Assembly (NCBI GenBank): GCA_046542355.1
Contig: JBKHBN010000006.1
Coordinates: 6,190 to 70,189, forward strand
DNA length: 64,000 bases
Reading direction: 5' to 3'
Source of the DNA: UBA1672 sp046542355
GTDB taxonomy: Bacteria; Pseudomonadota; Alphaproteobacteria; Micavibrionales; Micavibrionaceae
Shown here piece by piece: positions 34,441 to 43,094 of the stretch. Numbering within the stretch: position 1 is the first letter of the stretch; each line of letters begins with the position of its first letter. A program made the translations under genes and the position numbers. Under the pieces are notes generated by a model. The model was not told the origin of the DNA and did no database searches. It saw only the letters and a program-made list of their open reading frames with translations.

Positions 34441-35053
34441 AGATCTTGCAGCCCCTGCCTTTGATATTGTGCTGGCTTCCAGCAGCGCAGCGCGTAAATC
34501 CATGCTTGAGCGGGCGGGTGTCTCGTTCAGGGTTATGCCTGCCGATATTGATGAGCGCAGCATCGCCGATTTGCTTATATCCGAAGACAAGAGAGCCGAA
34601 CATATTACTGAGCAGCTTGCTATAGCCAAGGCGCAATATATTTCAGAGCGTCAGGTGGATGCTCTGGTGATCGGATCGGATCAAACTCTTGAATTTGAAG
34701 GAGAGATTCTCTCGAAATCTGAGACGATAGAAGACGCAAAGCGTGCTTTATATGCTCTGTCTGGCAAAACCCACCGCCTGCATTCCAGCGTTTGTGTGAT
34801 GCGCGGAAGAGATATTTTGTTCATGCATACAGACTCTGCCGACCTTACGATGCACAGGCTGGATCAGGATTTTATTGACGCTTATGCGCTGCGCGATCCC
34901 GATGCGCTCACAGCTTGTGTTGGCGGATACAAAATCGAGGGCGCTGGGGCGTGGCTTTTTGATGAGATCAAGGGCGATCATTATACAATTATGGGCATGC
35001 CTCTTTTGCCGCTCTTGGCGTTTTTGCGAATTCACTGTAAAATGATGCCATGA
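34424..35053 (+). CDS. maf: Maf-like nucleotide pyrophosphatase
   Basis: The ORF opens at 34319 inside ppsR, but the true start is probably ATG 34424 with GGAAAG upstream (209 aa). Maf proteins hydrolyse non-canonical nucleoside triphosphates and can inhibit septation when overproduced. Motifs are VLASSSAARKSMLERAG near the N-terminus and VIGSDQTLEFEG, then LSGKTHRLHSSVCVM. It overlaps the upstream and downstream genes by 17 and 4 bp. Confidence 0.92.
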   Translation: MIKTHKDLAAPAFDIVLASSSAARKSMLERAGVSFRVMPADIDERSIADLLISEDKRAEHITEQLAIAKAQYISERQVDALVIGSDQTLEFEGEILSKSETIEDAKRALYALSGKTHRLHSSVCVMRGRDILFMHTDSADLTMHRLDQDFIDAYALRDPDALTACVGGYKIEGAGAWLFDEIKGDHYTIMGMPLLPLLAFLRIHCKMMP

Positions 35054-35895
35054 TAGATCCCCTTATAAAAACAGCAGTGATTGGCCACCCGATTGCGCAT
35101 AGCAAATCTCCGCATATTCATAATGCGTGGTTAAGGCAGTATGGGATCTCAGGATCGTACAAAGCCGTTGATGTTAAACCCGATGAGCTTTCTTCCGCGG
35201 TTCAGGGGCTTGTTGATGACGGCTATGCCGGATTTAATGTCACCTTGCCGCATAAAGTTGCTGTTATGGCGCTATGTGATGAGGTGGATGAGACAGCGCG
35301 GCGCATTGGCGCAGTGAATACAGTCAGTATTCAGGATGGCCGCTTATTTGGGACGAATACCGATGCGTTTGGTTTTACGCATAATATTTTGCAAAGCTGT
35401 CAGCGAAATGCCTGGAATGACTGGAGCTTTGCGGGCGGCGCGGCTATGGTTCTTGGCGCGGGCGGCGCGGCCAGAGCGGTTGTTTTTGCGTTGCTTGAAC
35501 AAGGCGTTCCAGAAATTATTTTGCTCAATCGTACCCTTGAAAAAGCGCAGGATCTTGCTGCGCAAATGGATAAAACGCGCATTACCGTTGTGCCATGGAT
35601 ACAGCGCAACAGCGTGTGCACAGACGCTAATTTAATTGTTAATACCACAGCGCTGGGTATGGATGGGAAACCTATTTTAGAGATTGATCTGGCCTCTACC
35701 CCTTCTCATGCGCTGATTAATGATCTTGTCTATGCGCCTCTTCATACCGATTTGCTGCATCAAGCCGATTTGCTTGGTCTTAGATATGTTACAGGGATTG
35801 GAATGCTGTTGCATCAGGCGCGCCCAGGCTTTGAATTATGGAACGGCATTATGCCTGAGGTTACCCCTGAGCTTGAAGAGAGGATAACATCGTAA
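35050..35895 (+). CDS. aroE: Shikimate dehydrogenase AroE
   Basis: AroE is an NADPH-dependent enzyme of the aromatic amino-acid pathway. The 281-aa protein carries the substrate motif GHPIAHSKSPHIHN at the N-terminus, FNVTLPHKVAVM with the catalytic Lys, and the NADP loop VLGAGGAARAVVFAL. ATG 35050 overlaps the maf stop as ATGA, and the stop is directly followed by the coaE start. Confidence 0.96.
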   Translation: MIDPLIKTAVIGHPIAHSKSPHIHNAWLRQYGISGSYKAVDVKPDELSSAVQGLVDDGYAGFNVTLPHKVAVMALCDEVDETARRIGAVNTVSIQDGRLFGTNTDAFGFTHNILQSCQRNAWNDWSFAGGAAMVLGAGGAARAVVFALLEQGVPEIILLNRTLEKAQDLAAQMDKTRITVVPWIQRNSVCTDANLIVNTTALGMDGKPILEIDLASTPSHALINDLVYAPLHTDLLHQADLLGLRYVTGIGMLLHQARPGFELWNGIMPEVTPELEERITS

Positions 35896-36633
35896 ATGAA
35901 ACCGATTGTTCTGGGATTAACCGGCTCTATTGCAATGGGGAAAAGCACCGTTGGCGCAATGCTGGAGAATATGAGCATTCCTGTGCATGAGGCTGATCGC
36001 TGCGTGCATGATTTATATCATCCCGACCACCCAGCGCGGCGCTCTATTGCTGCGATATTTCCTATATATGGTTTTCCAGAGATTTATGAGAAAAAGACAG
36101 GAGTGATTAAACGCAAGGCGCTGGGCGATCTGGTATTTGCACGCGATGATTTGCGCCAAGCGCTGGAGGATGTTCTTCACCCGCTTGTACAACAAGACCA
36201 GCAAGAGTTTATAAGCAGGCATGGACGTTTGGGGCGGCGCATTGTCTGTCTGGATGTACCGTTACTTTTTGAGACCGGTTGGCAGGAATATGTTGATTAT
36301 ACGCTGGTTGTCAGTGCACCGGCTGCTGTGCAGCGTCAGCGCGTGCTTGAGCGCTTGGGAATGAGCGAGGAAAAGCTCAATGCTATTTTGATGCGGCAGA
36401 TGCCGGACTTAGAAAAATGTAACCGTGCCGATTATGTTATTCATACAGGGCTGGGGCGGGCTCATACTATGAAGATGCTTAGAAATGCCTTGCTGGATAT
36501 CCGTAGAAAATCCAATCTCTTTTCTGAGGAATCCCTTTGCGCCGAATCAAAGATGAAAGAAAATAATGGGGACGAAGCATTGATGCACTCCACGGGTACT
36601 GGAATCGTTAGCCTTGATGCGGTAGATATTTGA
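35896..36633 (+). CDS. coaE: Dephospho-CoA kinase CoaE
   Basis: CoaE is the last enzyme of coenzyme A synthesis. The 245-aa protein has the P-loop GSIAMGKS at residues 10-17, the DRCVHDLY region, and CLDVPLLFETGWQEYVD. A tail of about 40 residues after position 205 (ending TGIVSLDAVDI) is longer than the usual family size and shows no known domain. The start abuts the aroE stop, and dnaQ begins 3 bp after its stop. Confidence 0.95.
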   Translation: MKPIVLGLTGSIAMGKSTVGAMLENMSIPVHEADRCVHDLYHPDHPARRSIAAIFPIYGFPEIYEKKTGVIKRKALGDLVFARDDLRQALEDVLHPLVQQDQQEFISRHGRLGRRIVCLDVPLLFETGWQEYVDYTLVVSAPAAVQRQRVLERLGMSEEKLNAILMRQMPDLEKCNRADYVIHTGLGRAHTMKMLRNALLDIRRKSNLFSEESLCAESKMKENNGDEALMHSTGTGIVSLDAVDI

Positions 36634-36636
36634 TCT

Positions 36637-37338
36637 ATGAGAGAAATTATACTGGATACCGAGACGACAGGCATGGACCCGCATGAGGGTGACCGGCTGG
36701 TAGAAATCGGCGCTGTAGAGCTTGTCAATCACTTGCCAACCGGCAAGACGTTGCAGATTTATATTAATCCTGAGCGCGAGGTTCCACATGAAGCTGTTGC
36801 TGTGCACGGGCTGACAAATGAATTTTTAGCTGATAAGCCTGTGTTTTCGCAAACATATACGGATTTCCTCGACTTTATCGGTGATGATTCAAAACTGGTC
36901 ATTCATAATGCCGAGTTTGACATGAAATTTCTCAATTACCAGCTTCAAGATGTCGGCCATACCCCTTTGCCGTGGAATCGCGTTATCGATACACTGGCCA
37001 TGGCGCGGGAAAAATTTCCCGGCTCTCCGGCTAATCTGGATGCGCTGTGCCGGCGCTTTGGAATTGACAATACCGGGCGCTCCTATCATGGCGCTTTGCT
37101 GGATTCCGAACTTTTGGCGGAAGTTTATCTTGAATTGCTAGGTGGCCGTCAGCGCGGCCTCGATTTGCTGGAAGATTCGCAGGGCTTGTCTTATGGCAAA
37201 GCCCAGGTCAATGCCGGTAAATCTGTTGAACGTCCTTTCAGAGAACCACGCTCCCACGCTCCCAGCGCATACGAGCTTTTGGCGCATAAAGCCTTTATTG
37301 ACGAGTTAAAAGATCCTCTTTGGCATAAAATAAAATAA
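36637..37338 (+). CDS. dnaQ: DNA polymerase III epsilon subunit DnaQ
   Basis: DnaQ is the 3'-5' proofreading exonuclease of the replicative polymerase. The 233-aa protein shows the DEDDh catalytic motifs: LDTETTGMDP at the start, HNAEFDMKFL near residue 90, and the HGALLDSELLAEVY segment near residue 150. It ends the ppsR-maf-aroE-coaE-dnaQ run. Confidence 0.96.
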   Translation: MREIILDTETTGMDPHEGDRLVEIGAVELVNHLPTGKTLQIYINPEREVPHEAVAVHGLTNEFLADKPVFSQTYTDFLDFIGDDSKLVIHNAEFDMKFLNYQLQDVGHTPLPWNRVIDTLAMAREKFPGSPANLDALCRRFGIDNTGRSYHGALLDSELLAEVYLELLGGRQRGLDLLEDSQGLSYGKAQVNAGKSVERPFREPRSHAPSAYELLAHKAFIDELKDPLWHKIK

Positions 37339-37425
37339 CCATCCGTATCTCGTTACTATAAAAAACAGTTATGTAGATTTTATCCCTGCTCGCTGTTTTC
37401 CGATAGTCCCGAATATTACCGCGCG

Positions 37426-37698
37426 TTACTGATTATAACGTGAGTTTTTCTCGTGCGGTAAGTCCGAACTCTTATCAGCATATGGCTTTTTGTGGTGTTT
37501 GTATTTTTCCTTATACATGTGTTTATCGTCTTTAGAATATTTCTTCATACAGTTGTGCTTGCCTTCTTTCATTTTTTCATGTTGAGCCATCCCATCATAT
37601 TTTTTGTGGCCATGATGATGTTCGCCTGCATAAGCGGCTGTAGAAAATGCCATAGCACCAGCAGCTAATGTTAGGGCGAGTAGTGTACGCTTTTTCAT
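37426..37698 (-). CDS. Small His/Lys-rich exported protein
   Basis: This is a 90-aa protein. An in-frame TTG at 37713 lies just upstream, but GGAGGAG sits before ATG 37698, so that ATG is chosen. A clear signal peptide ends AYA. The mature part is hydrophilic and rich in His and Lys (EHHHGHKK, later YKHHKK), with a single Cys. It may bind metal or heme in the periplasm. This is inference from composition only. Confidence 0.7.
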   Translation of the reverse strand: MKKRTLLALTLAAGAMAFSTAAYAGEHHHGHKKYDGMAQHEKMKEGKHNCMKKYSKDDKHMYKEKYKHHKKPYADKSSDLPHEKNSRYNQ

Positions 37699-37835
37699 TA
37701 TATTCTCCTCCAAGATTTATCTATCCTGTTGAAATTAATTTTTGTGATTGTTTTGTATATATGGTGTTATTTTGCTGATTGCGTTATTTCGTTACATCAA
37801 AGCGAGTCATCAAAGATCAAAAGGTGAGAACAAAT

Positions 37836-38201
37836 ATGTTTACAATCTCGAAGGAGTTTCATTTTTCTGCATCCCATCAATTATTATGCATGCCGGAGGA
37901 TCATCCTTGCGCGCGCATGCACGGGCATAACTATGTCGTTGAGGTAGAGCTGCAAAGAAAAACACTGGATGAGACCGGTTTTGTAAAAGATTATCACGCG
38001 CTTGATGCTTTAAAAGTTTATATAGATGAGACATTCGATCACCGCCATATTAACGATGTTTTAGGACATGATCAGGCCACTGCCGAGCAGCTTGCCAAAC
38101 ATTTTTACATATGGAGCAAAGAGCGTTGGCCGGAGGTTAGCGCTGTGCGCGTACGTGAAACTCCTAAAACCTGCGCAGAATACAGGCCTCGAAATGCATG
38201 A
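37836..38201 (+). CDS. queD: 6-carboxy-tetrahydropterin synthase QueD
   Basis: QueD converts dihydroneopterin triphosphate to 6-carboxy-tetrahydropterin for queuosine precursor synthesis. ATG 37836 with AAGGTGAG upstream gives the normal 121 aa rather than the longer frame from 37779. Zinc ligands are visible in FSASHQLL and MHGHNYVVEV, and the catalytic region includes DHRHIND. It begins queD-queE-queF, and its stop overlaps the queE start by 8 bp. Confidence 0.94.
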   Translation: MFTISKEFHFSASHQLLCMPEDHPCARMHGHNYVVEVELQRKTLDETGFVKDYHALDALKVYIDETFDHRHINDVLGHDQATAEQLAKHFYIWSKERWPEVSAVRVRETPKTCAEYRPRNA

Positions 38202-38976
38202 CCATGAACACATAAACCCCAAAGATACTAAAGACCGTATAAGGATCAGTGAGATTTTTGGTCCGACTGTGCAAGGAGAAGGCGCGCTCATCGGACAGCC
38301 GAGTGTTTTTGTGCGCACAGGCGGGTGTGACTATCGATGCGCTTGGTGCGACACCCTTCATGCGGTAGATAGCGAATATCGTGCCCAGTGGCTTCCTATG
38401 AGCTCAGGGGAGATCTTTGAGCGCGTGGAAGAGCTCTCGGGTGGCAAAGCAATTATGGTGTCTTTATCGGGCGGTAATCCGGCCATTCAGCCTTTAGAGC
38501 CTTTAATTGATCTGGGACATGCGAAAGATTATCGCTTTGCTTTGGAAACACAAGGCTCTATGCCGCGTCCATGGTTTGGCAAGCTCGATGTTTTGACGCT
38601 TTCGCCCAAGCCTCCGAGCAGCGAGATGGAAACAAACTGGCGCAAGCTCGATATGTGCGTGGAGATGGCTTTAAACGGCAAGCGCCCTCCTCTTTGTGTG
38701 CTTAAAATTGTTGTGCGGGATATCAAAGATTATGCTTATGCGCGAGCGGTGTCTGATCGCTATGCGGATTTGCCAATCTATCTTCAGCCTTTAAATGAGC
38801 AACCCCAGGAAGAACGCGGGAAAACTGAAAGCGGTGATCATATTAATCGTGAGCGTGACGCAGTTTTGGAGCGCACCTTGTGGCTTGTCGAGATGGTGAA
38901 AAAAGATCGCTGGTACAAAGCCGTGGTTTTACCGCAATTACATGTCCTTTTATGGGGCGATAAAAAAGGAGTTTAA
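38194..38976 (+). CDS. queE: 7-carboxy-7-deazaguanine synthase QueE
   Basis: QueE is a radical SAM enzyme that rearranges 6-carboxy-tetrahydropterin to 7-carboxy-7-deazaguanine. ATG 38194 overlaps the queD end (260 aa). The N-terminal IFGPTVQGEGALIGQPSVFV region is typical. The iron-sulfur cluster motif is CDYRCAWC (Cys-x3-Cys-x2-Cys). The substrate-side sequence LSGGNPAIQ is also family-like. Confidence 0.95.
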   Translation: MHDHEHINPKDTKDRIRISEIFGPTVQGEGALIGQPSVFVRTGGCDYRCAWCDTLHAVDSEYRAQWLPMSSGEIFERVEELSGGKAIMVSLSGGNPAIQPLEPLIDLGHAKDYRFALETQGSMPRPWFGKLDVLTLSPKPPSSEMETNWRKLDMCVEMALNGKRPPLCVLKIVVRDIKDYAYARAVSDRYADLPIYLQPLNEQPQEERGKTESGDHINRERDAVLERTLWLVEMVKKDRWYKAVVLPQLHVLLWGDKKGV

Positions 38977-38980
38977 TTTT

Positions 38981-39448
38981 ATGAGTAATGAATCAATTTA
39001 TAAAGATCTTCAACAGCTCGGCGCTAAGACCGCCCTGCCCGCTTCACCGGATGAGGCCGTACTGGAGCGCGTTCCAAATCCAAAGAAAGATATGCCTGCT
39101 TGTGTGCGCTTTACTGCTCCCGAATTTACCTCTTTATGTCCTTTAACCGGTGCGCCGGATTTTGCGCATCTGGTAATTGATTATGTGCCCGATAACTGGC
39201 TGGTGGAAAGTAAATCGCTGAAGCTTTTTTTAGGATCATTTCGTAATCATGGTTCTTTTCATGAAGATTGTACCCTTGAAATCGCACGGCGTTTAATTGA
39301 ACTTTTAGAACCAGCGTGGCTGCGTATTGGTGGATACTGGTTCCCGCGCGGTGGTATTCCTATTGATGTATTCTATCAAACCGGAGAGCCGCCCAGCGGT
39401 ATCTGGATTCCCGATCAGGGCGCTGCACCTTACAGGGGGCGCGGCTAG
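38981..39448 (+). CDS. queF: NADPH-dependent preQ0 reductase QueF
   Basis: QueF reduces the nitrile of preQ0 to the amine preQ1. The ORF opens upstream in queE, but ATG 38981 has AAAAAGGAG in front (155 aa, type I length). Motifs are FTSLCPLTGAPDF with the catalytic Cys, and ESKSLKLFLGSFRNHGSFHE, which binds the substrate. QueC, the preceding step, is not in the window. Confidence 0.95.
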   Translation: MSNESIYKDLQQLGAKTALPASPDEAVLERVPNPKKDMPACVRFTAPEFTSLCPLTGAPDFAHLVIDYVPDNWLVESKSLKLFLGSFRNHGSFHEDCTLEIARRLIELLEPAWLRIGGYWFPRGGIPIDVFYQTGEPPSGIWIPDQGAAPYRGRG

Positions 39449-39485
39449 GTAGCGTACTCATGGTTCTTATACACAGGCGTAATAC

Positions 39486-40001
39486 GTGACTACATTTTTG
39501 AGCAATTTTTATTTCGTGCAGGGGCTTGGCTTTATCGCTTTTGCCTTTGGCGTTACTGCTTTTTTGAGCCGTAGTGACCGGCGTCTCAAAAAATTACAGA
39601 TTGTGTAATGTATTGTGTTATCAACGCATCTTTATTTGCTTGGTGCGTATGTTGGTTCGGGAATGGCCGCTATCACCAGTGTTAGAAATTTCGCTTCTTT
39701 ATATGCAAAAATGAAACGGGCGGCTCCTTTTTTTATTTTGCTTTATGTGAGTGTTGGAATTTACCGCTATACATACTGGATTGATATTTTGCCGATTATG
39801 GGCGTGATTAGTGGAACGAGCGCTATATTTTATTTGAAAAAAGTGCGCATGCGTTTGTGCTTTTTGTTTTCCGGCAGTTGCTGGATTGTCCATCATTTTG
39901 TGGTTGGCAGTATCGGCCCGCTCTTTATGGAGATTTTTATTTTCTCGGCCAATTTTTATACCATTTTATCAATGACCGGTATTATCAAGACAAAGCGCTA
40001 A
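39486..40001 (+). pseudogene. YgjV-like membrane protein gene interrupted by an in-frame TAA
   Basis: GTG 39486 begins a frame reading TTFLSNFYFVQGLGFIAFAF and then RRLKKLQIV before TAA at 39606. The same frame continues at once as CIVLSTHLYLLGAYVGSGMAA, then SVRNFASLYAK and IYRYTYWIDILPIMGVISG. The two parts together match the YgjV-type small inner-membrane family (KLQxx...HxxLLGA). A single stop codon divides one homologous reading frame, so this is a recent nonsense mutation, a sequencing error, or a gene made as two parts. The 3' part could start at GTG 39615. Confidence 0.72.
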
Positions 40002-40030
40002 GGGGTGTTAATACGCCCTTGATCATATCG

Positions 40031-40408
40031 TCACGTGCGTTTTCCACGTATGCGGGATAAAGCAATCAAGGCTGCCGTTGCGGCAATGCTCAGTGCGACA
40101 GAGCGCAATTGACGGGATTTCTTTTTACCGTGACATTCGCTGGCAAAATGCTGGCAATTATATCCCAGAAGATTATAGGTTTTGCCAAGCTTGCTGCGCG
40201 CATTTTTTTCAACCATTTCAGGGAGCAGGGCGCTTGGAAAGCCTTTGCTGATTACCTTGCGGCCACCGCTGAAGGTTTCAATATCCTCTTCAATGACGAT
40301 TCCGGTGCGCTTGGATGCGGCAATAACTGTGCCTTTGGCGGTATAGATGCCATCATGCTCTATGCCCAGATGCCATTTAATGCTAAGAATTTCGCCTTGT
40401 TTGAACAT
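40031..40408 (-). CDS. LRAT/NlpC-P60-like (NC domain) protein with C-terminal anchor
   Basis: A 125-aa protein resembling the LRAT/H-rev107 acyltransferase-thiol hydrolase fold. The first His motif is WHLGIEHDGIY, with a likely catalytic His near residue 13. The nucleophile motif is YNLLGYNCQHFASEC, with Cys near residue 84. A membrane segment lies near the C-terminus (VALSIAATAALIAL), followed by RIRGKRT. Related mammalian proteins also use a C-terminal membrane anchor. Bacterial members are mostly uncharacterised and may hydrolyse lipids or peptides. Confidence 0.75.
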   Translation of the reverse strand: MFKQGEILSIKWHLGIEHDGIYTAKGTVIAASKRTGIVIEEDIETFSGGRKVISKGFPSALLPEMVEKNARSKLGKTYNLLGYNCQHFASECHGKKKSRQLRSVALSIAATAALIALSRIRGKRT

Positions 40409-40429
40409 TTTTACTATAGCTGGTTGTTT

Positions 40430-40444
40430 TAGATAGTGTCGTCA
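40430..40444 (+). repeat. Short MITE-end relic
   Basis: TAGATAGTGTCGTCA matches the first 15 bases of the terminal inverted repeat at 51163. It lies in the gap between the LRAT-like gene and the next minus-strand gene. It is too short to be the full end, so it is a relic or a chance partial match. Confidence 0.55.
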
Positions 40445-40459
40445 AGGATAGCACAGCTT

Positions 40460-41584
40460 TTATTGCTCAGCGAAATTTTCGGGAAATATTTTTTGAGCCA
40501 GCACAGAGTCACGGAAAGAAACATGTTCGATCGTTACGCTCTCAATATCATGGGTAATGTGATTGAGATGTGCTTTATTGATATCATTGGTTATAGCTGT
40601 GAAATGGCTGTTGCGGATAATCTCACCGCCCAGTCCTTGCAAATAGGCTGATTTGCCCGGCAGACATGAAAGCATTTCGATATTCATTTTTCCGGGCTGT
40701 TTATAACCGAACGGATTGACAAATTCACTGTTTTCCAAGACCTCGTCGAGATATTCCAATGTATCATGATCGCAGGAATCTATGCGTGATGGTTCATTAA
40801 ACCATTGCTTGAATGCCGCAAGCAAAGCCTGACGCATATCAAGGGATTGGGCGGGTTTGCGCTCCAGATAACTTGAAAATACCATCGCCATATCTGCGCT
40901 TTGAGATCCGGTTAAGTGATACCAGCATTCTTCATAGCCTTCTGCCTGAAGCTCCCAAGCTACCAGAATACTTAGAATATCAAGATCGGCAGCTCGCACA
41001 CGTTCCATCAAGATTACATTTTTAGGCGTATAGTCTTCATCAAAGCCGCCAAAACGCTTTTCCTGCCAAACATCGCGCAGGGTTTTTGTCATGATAACAA
41101 GCAAGCGATTGAGAAAATAATCACTTCTTGCCAACGCGTCTGCGGATAAACCACTATTATCCAAAATCAAGGTGCGCTCTTCCACGTTCATACGGTAGTC
41201 ACTGCCTTCAAGATCATCTAGCGCTATAAACCAGTCTTTTTCTGATGCCTCTTTGAGCATTGGGCGCGCGTTTGGAGCATGTTTCAGAATAGAACACATC
41301 CATGTGAAAAGCTCATCATCTGTGATTTTTTGTGTTTGTGATCTGTTATAAAAATAATCTACCGGCAGGGTCTGGGCGTTTAGTTCCTGAAGGGAAAAAT
41401 AGTGAGCGGAATCTTTTTCCTCCCACAAATCATCATGGTCAAAATTTTCTATGAGCGGATTATCATTGTTATAGTTATCAAAAGATAGATATGTGAAATC
41501 CTGGCCATGATCTTCAGCACTACAATCAATCATGCGTTTTTGCGGTTTTTCAGATTCATATTCCATGAACCGGCCTTTATCCAT
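40460..41584 (-). CDS. Accessory protein related to 41607-42953 (eroded metallopeptidase-like)
   Basis: The ORF opens to 41872 inside the neighbour. I chose ATG 41584, downstream of that gene's stop (374 aa); ATG 41566 is also possible. The C-terminal two thirds aligns with its neighbour: RLLVIMTKTLRDVWQEKR where the neighbour has ARELRRHWQHR, then a shared ILMERVRAADLDILSILVAW segment ending ELQAEG. I recall families annotated as DUF6782 putative metallopeptidase with a HELRHxWQ motif; this protein has lost the motif. No signal peptide. Function unknown. Confidence 0.72.
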   Translation of the reverse strand: MDKGRFMEYESEKPQKRMIDCSAEDHGQDFTYLSFDNYNNDNPLIENFDHDDLWEEKDSAHYFSLQELNAQTLPVDYFYNRSQTQKITDDELFTWMCSILKHAPNARPMLKEASEKDWFIALDDLEGSDYRMNVEERTLILDNSGLSADALARSDYFLNRLLVIMTKTLRDVWQEKRFGGFDEDYTPKNVILMERVRAADLDILSILVAWELQAEGYEECWYHLTGSQSADMAMVFSSYLERKPAQSLDMRQALLAAFKQWFNEPSRIDSCDHDTLEYLDEVLENSEFVNPFGYKQPGKMNIEMLSCLPGKSAYLQGLGGEIIRNSHFTAITNDINKAHLNHITHDIESVTIEHVSFRDSVLAQKIFPENFAEQ

Positions 41585-41606
41585 ATCTTGTATCTTATTG
41601 TTGCAA

Positions 41607-42953
41607 CTAGAACTCGCTGCGTGACCATTGTCGCATCTCAATGACCTTTCCATTTGCGCTTTCATCATTCTTTTTGCCCTTAATGCTCTTTTTGTTGTAT
41701 TCGCGTGTTGGGGCATGTTCGTATAACTGGATGATGTCCGCGCTTGAAAATAGTTGTGGGTCATTTTTAGAATCCTGACTTTCACTGTTGCATAAACCAT
41801 GACGAATGTCATGTGTGGATAAGTCAGAATCGTATTGCAATTCCTGTTCCGCTTGTTTGAAAGAGCGCTCAAACTTGATAAACCATAGGAAATTAGCGCT
41901 TGAGCGGTCTCTTACTTCCATAAATATTGGATCATCAATAATGATTTGTGCATACTTGCTTAGGTAATTTTTGCCGAATGGCATCTCGCCCAGCGCTGCA
42001 ATAAGTTCTACTGTGACATTATATGATGATTTTTCGTCACCCAGCGTATAGCTGTTTTGATCTGCAAGCATACTTTGTATTATGACTTTGTCTTTTTGAC
42101 GGCAACGCTCTGAGAGAAACCAAGCTTCAAATAATGATGTGCAGGCTTCGCCGTTATTCAATGTACGAAAATCGATAAAGGCTTCACGAGCAAAGGCACG
42201 TGCCAAATCCGCCATAGGAGAGTTTTCAACCCGCTGCCAAACATCTCTTTTACCGGCAAGCTGTAATTCCCATGCAATCCTGATAACAGATGCGATTAAA
42301 TCCGCGTCTTGTGCGCGATTGACCAAAATTGCATGTTCTGGCGAAAATGCGAGAGGGTTGAGTAAGACGCCCTGACGATGTTGCCAGTGGCGGCGCAATT
42401 CTCTTGCAACCAGTAGCACCTGATCTGCCAAATCCATGTATGGATAGAGTAAGATAGTCCCGCTGCGACGATCGTAAAAGGCCGTTTCAATTTGTTCGCT
42501 TATTATTATTTGAACATTATGTTTGTCTGCTACATTCAGGTAAGCAGCAGCTAAACGGCTTTCTTCCAGTAATTCCTTGATTGCGCTTATGCGCTCTTGT
42601 GGTGTTTCATTTCCATGAATTTCATATAAATCAGCCATGGTGCTGATATCGTTCATATTATCGGAAAATTCATTGAACAGTGCCATTGTTTTTTCGGCAA
42701 GATATATTCCAGCATCATCCATGCCTGTGATTTCATGTTTTAATGTCTGGATTTCTTTTGCTATTTCGGCAAGTTCTTCGATGTTTAGATAATCTTCTTC
42801 TTCGTCAATTATTTCTTCATCAAGATAAAAAAGCGGCTGATCTCCAATGTGGGTACATATAACCGGTTGTGAGTCATCCAGTGTGTAGGCAACGCCACAT
42901 ACTCGATTTTCTATCATGTGCTTATTACAAAATTTTTCGAAAGTATCGCTCAT
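41607..42953 (-). CDS. Accessory metallopeptidase-like protein (DUF6782-like, degenerate motif)
   Basis: GTG 42968 is in frame, but ATG 42953 has an AAGAG site and is preferred (448 aa). The N-terminal half is acidic. The middle has VARELRRHWQ at residues 182-191, which resembles the HELRHxWQ zinc motif of a family I recall as DUF6782, but the first His is Arg. The region LVNRAQDADLIASVIRIAW ending ELQLAG follows. Its partner 40460-41584 shares this fold. It may be a binding protein rather than an enzyme. No signal peptide, so export, if any, would be by a secretion system. Confidence 0.75.
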   Translation of the reverse strand: MSDTFEKFCNKHMIENRVCGVAYTLDDSQPVICTHIGDQPLFYLDEEIIDEEEDYLNIEELAEIAKEIQTLKHEITGMDDAGIYLAEKTMALFNEFSDNMNDISTMADLYEIHGNETPQERISAIKELLEESRLAAAYLNVADKHNVQIIISEQIETAFYDRRSGTILLYPYMDLADQVLLVARELRRHWQHRQGVLLNPLAFSPEHAILVNRAQDADLIASVIRIAWELQLAGKRDVWQRVENSPMADLARAFAREAFIDFRTLNNGEACTSLFEAWFLSERCRQKDKVIIQSMLADQNSYTLGDEKSSYNVTVELIAALGEMPFGKNYLSKYAQIIIDDPIFMEVRDRSSANFLWFIKFERSFKQAEQELQYDSDLSTHDIRHGLCNSESQDSKNDPQLFSSADIIQLYEHAPTREYNKKSIKGKKNDESANGKVIEMRQWSRSEF

Positions 42954-43094
42954 TGCTCTTACTGCCACTTTAATATATTGAGTGCCCCTACCACATCCAT
43001 TGCGGCGTGGTATGGGTATATTATGCGGGAGAAGTTCTTAACGAATTCCTACCAAGTGGAGAAAAAAGTGAGATTTTTTGAAATTTATTGATTT

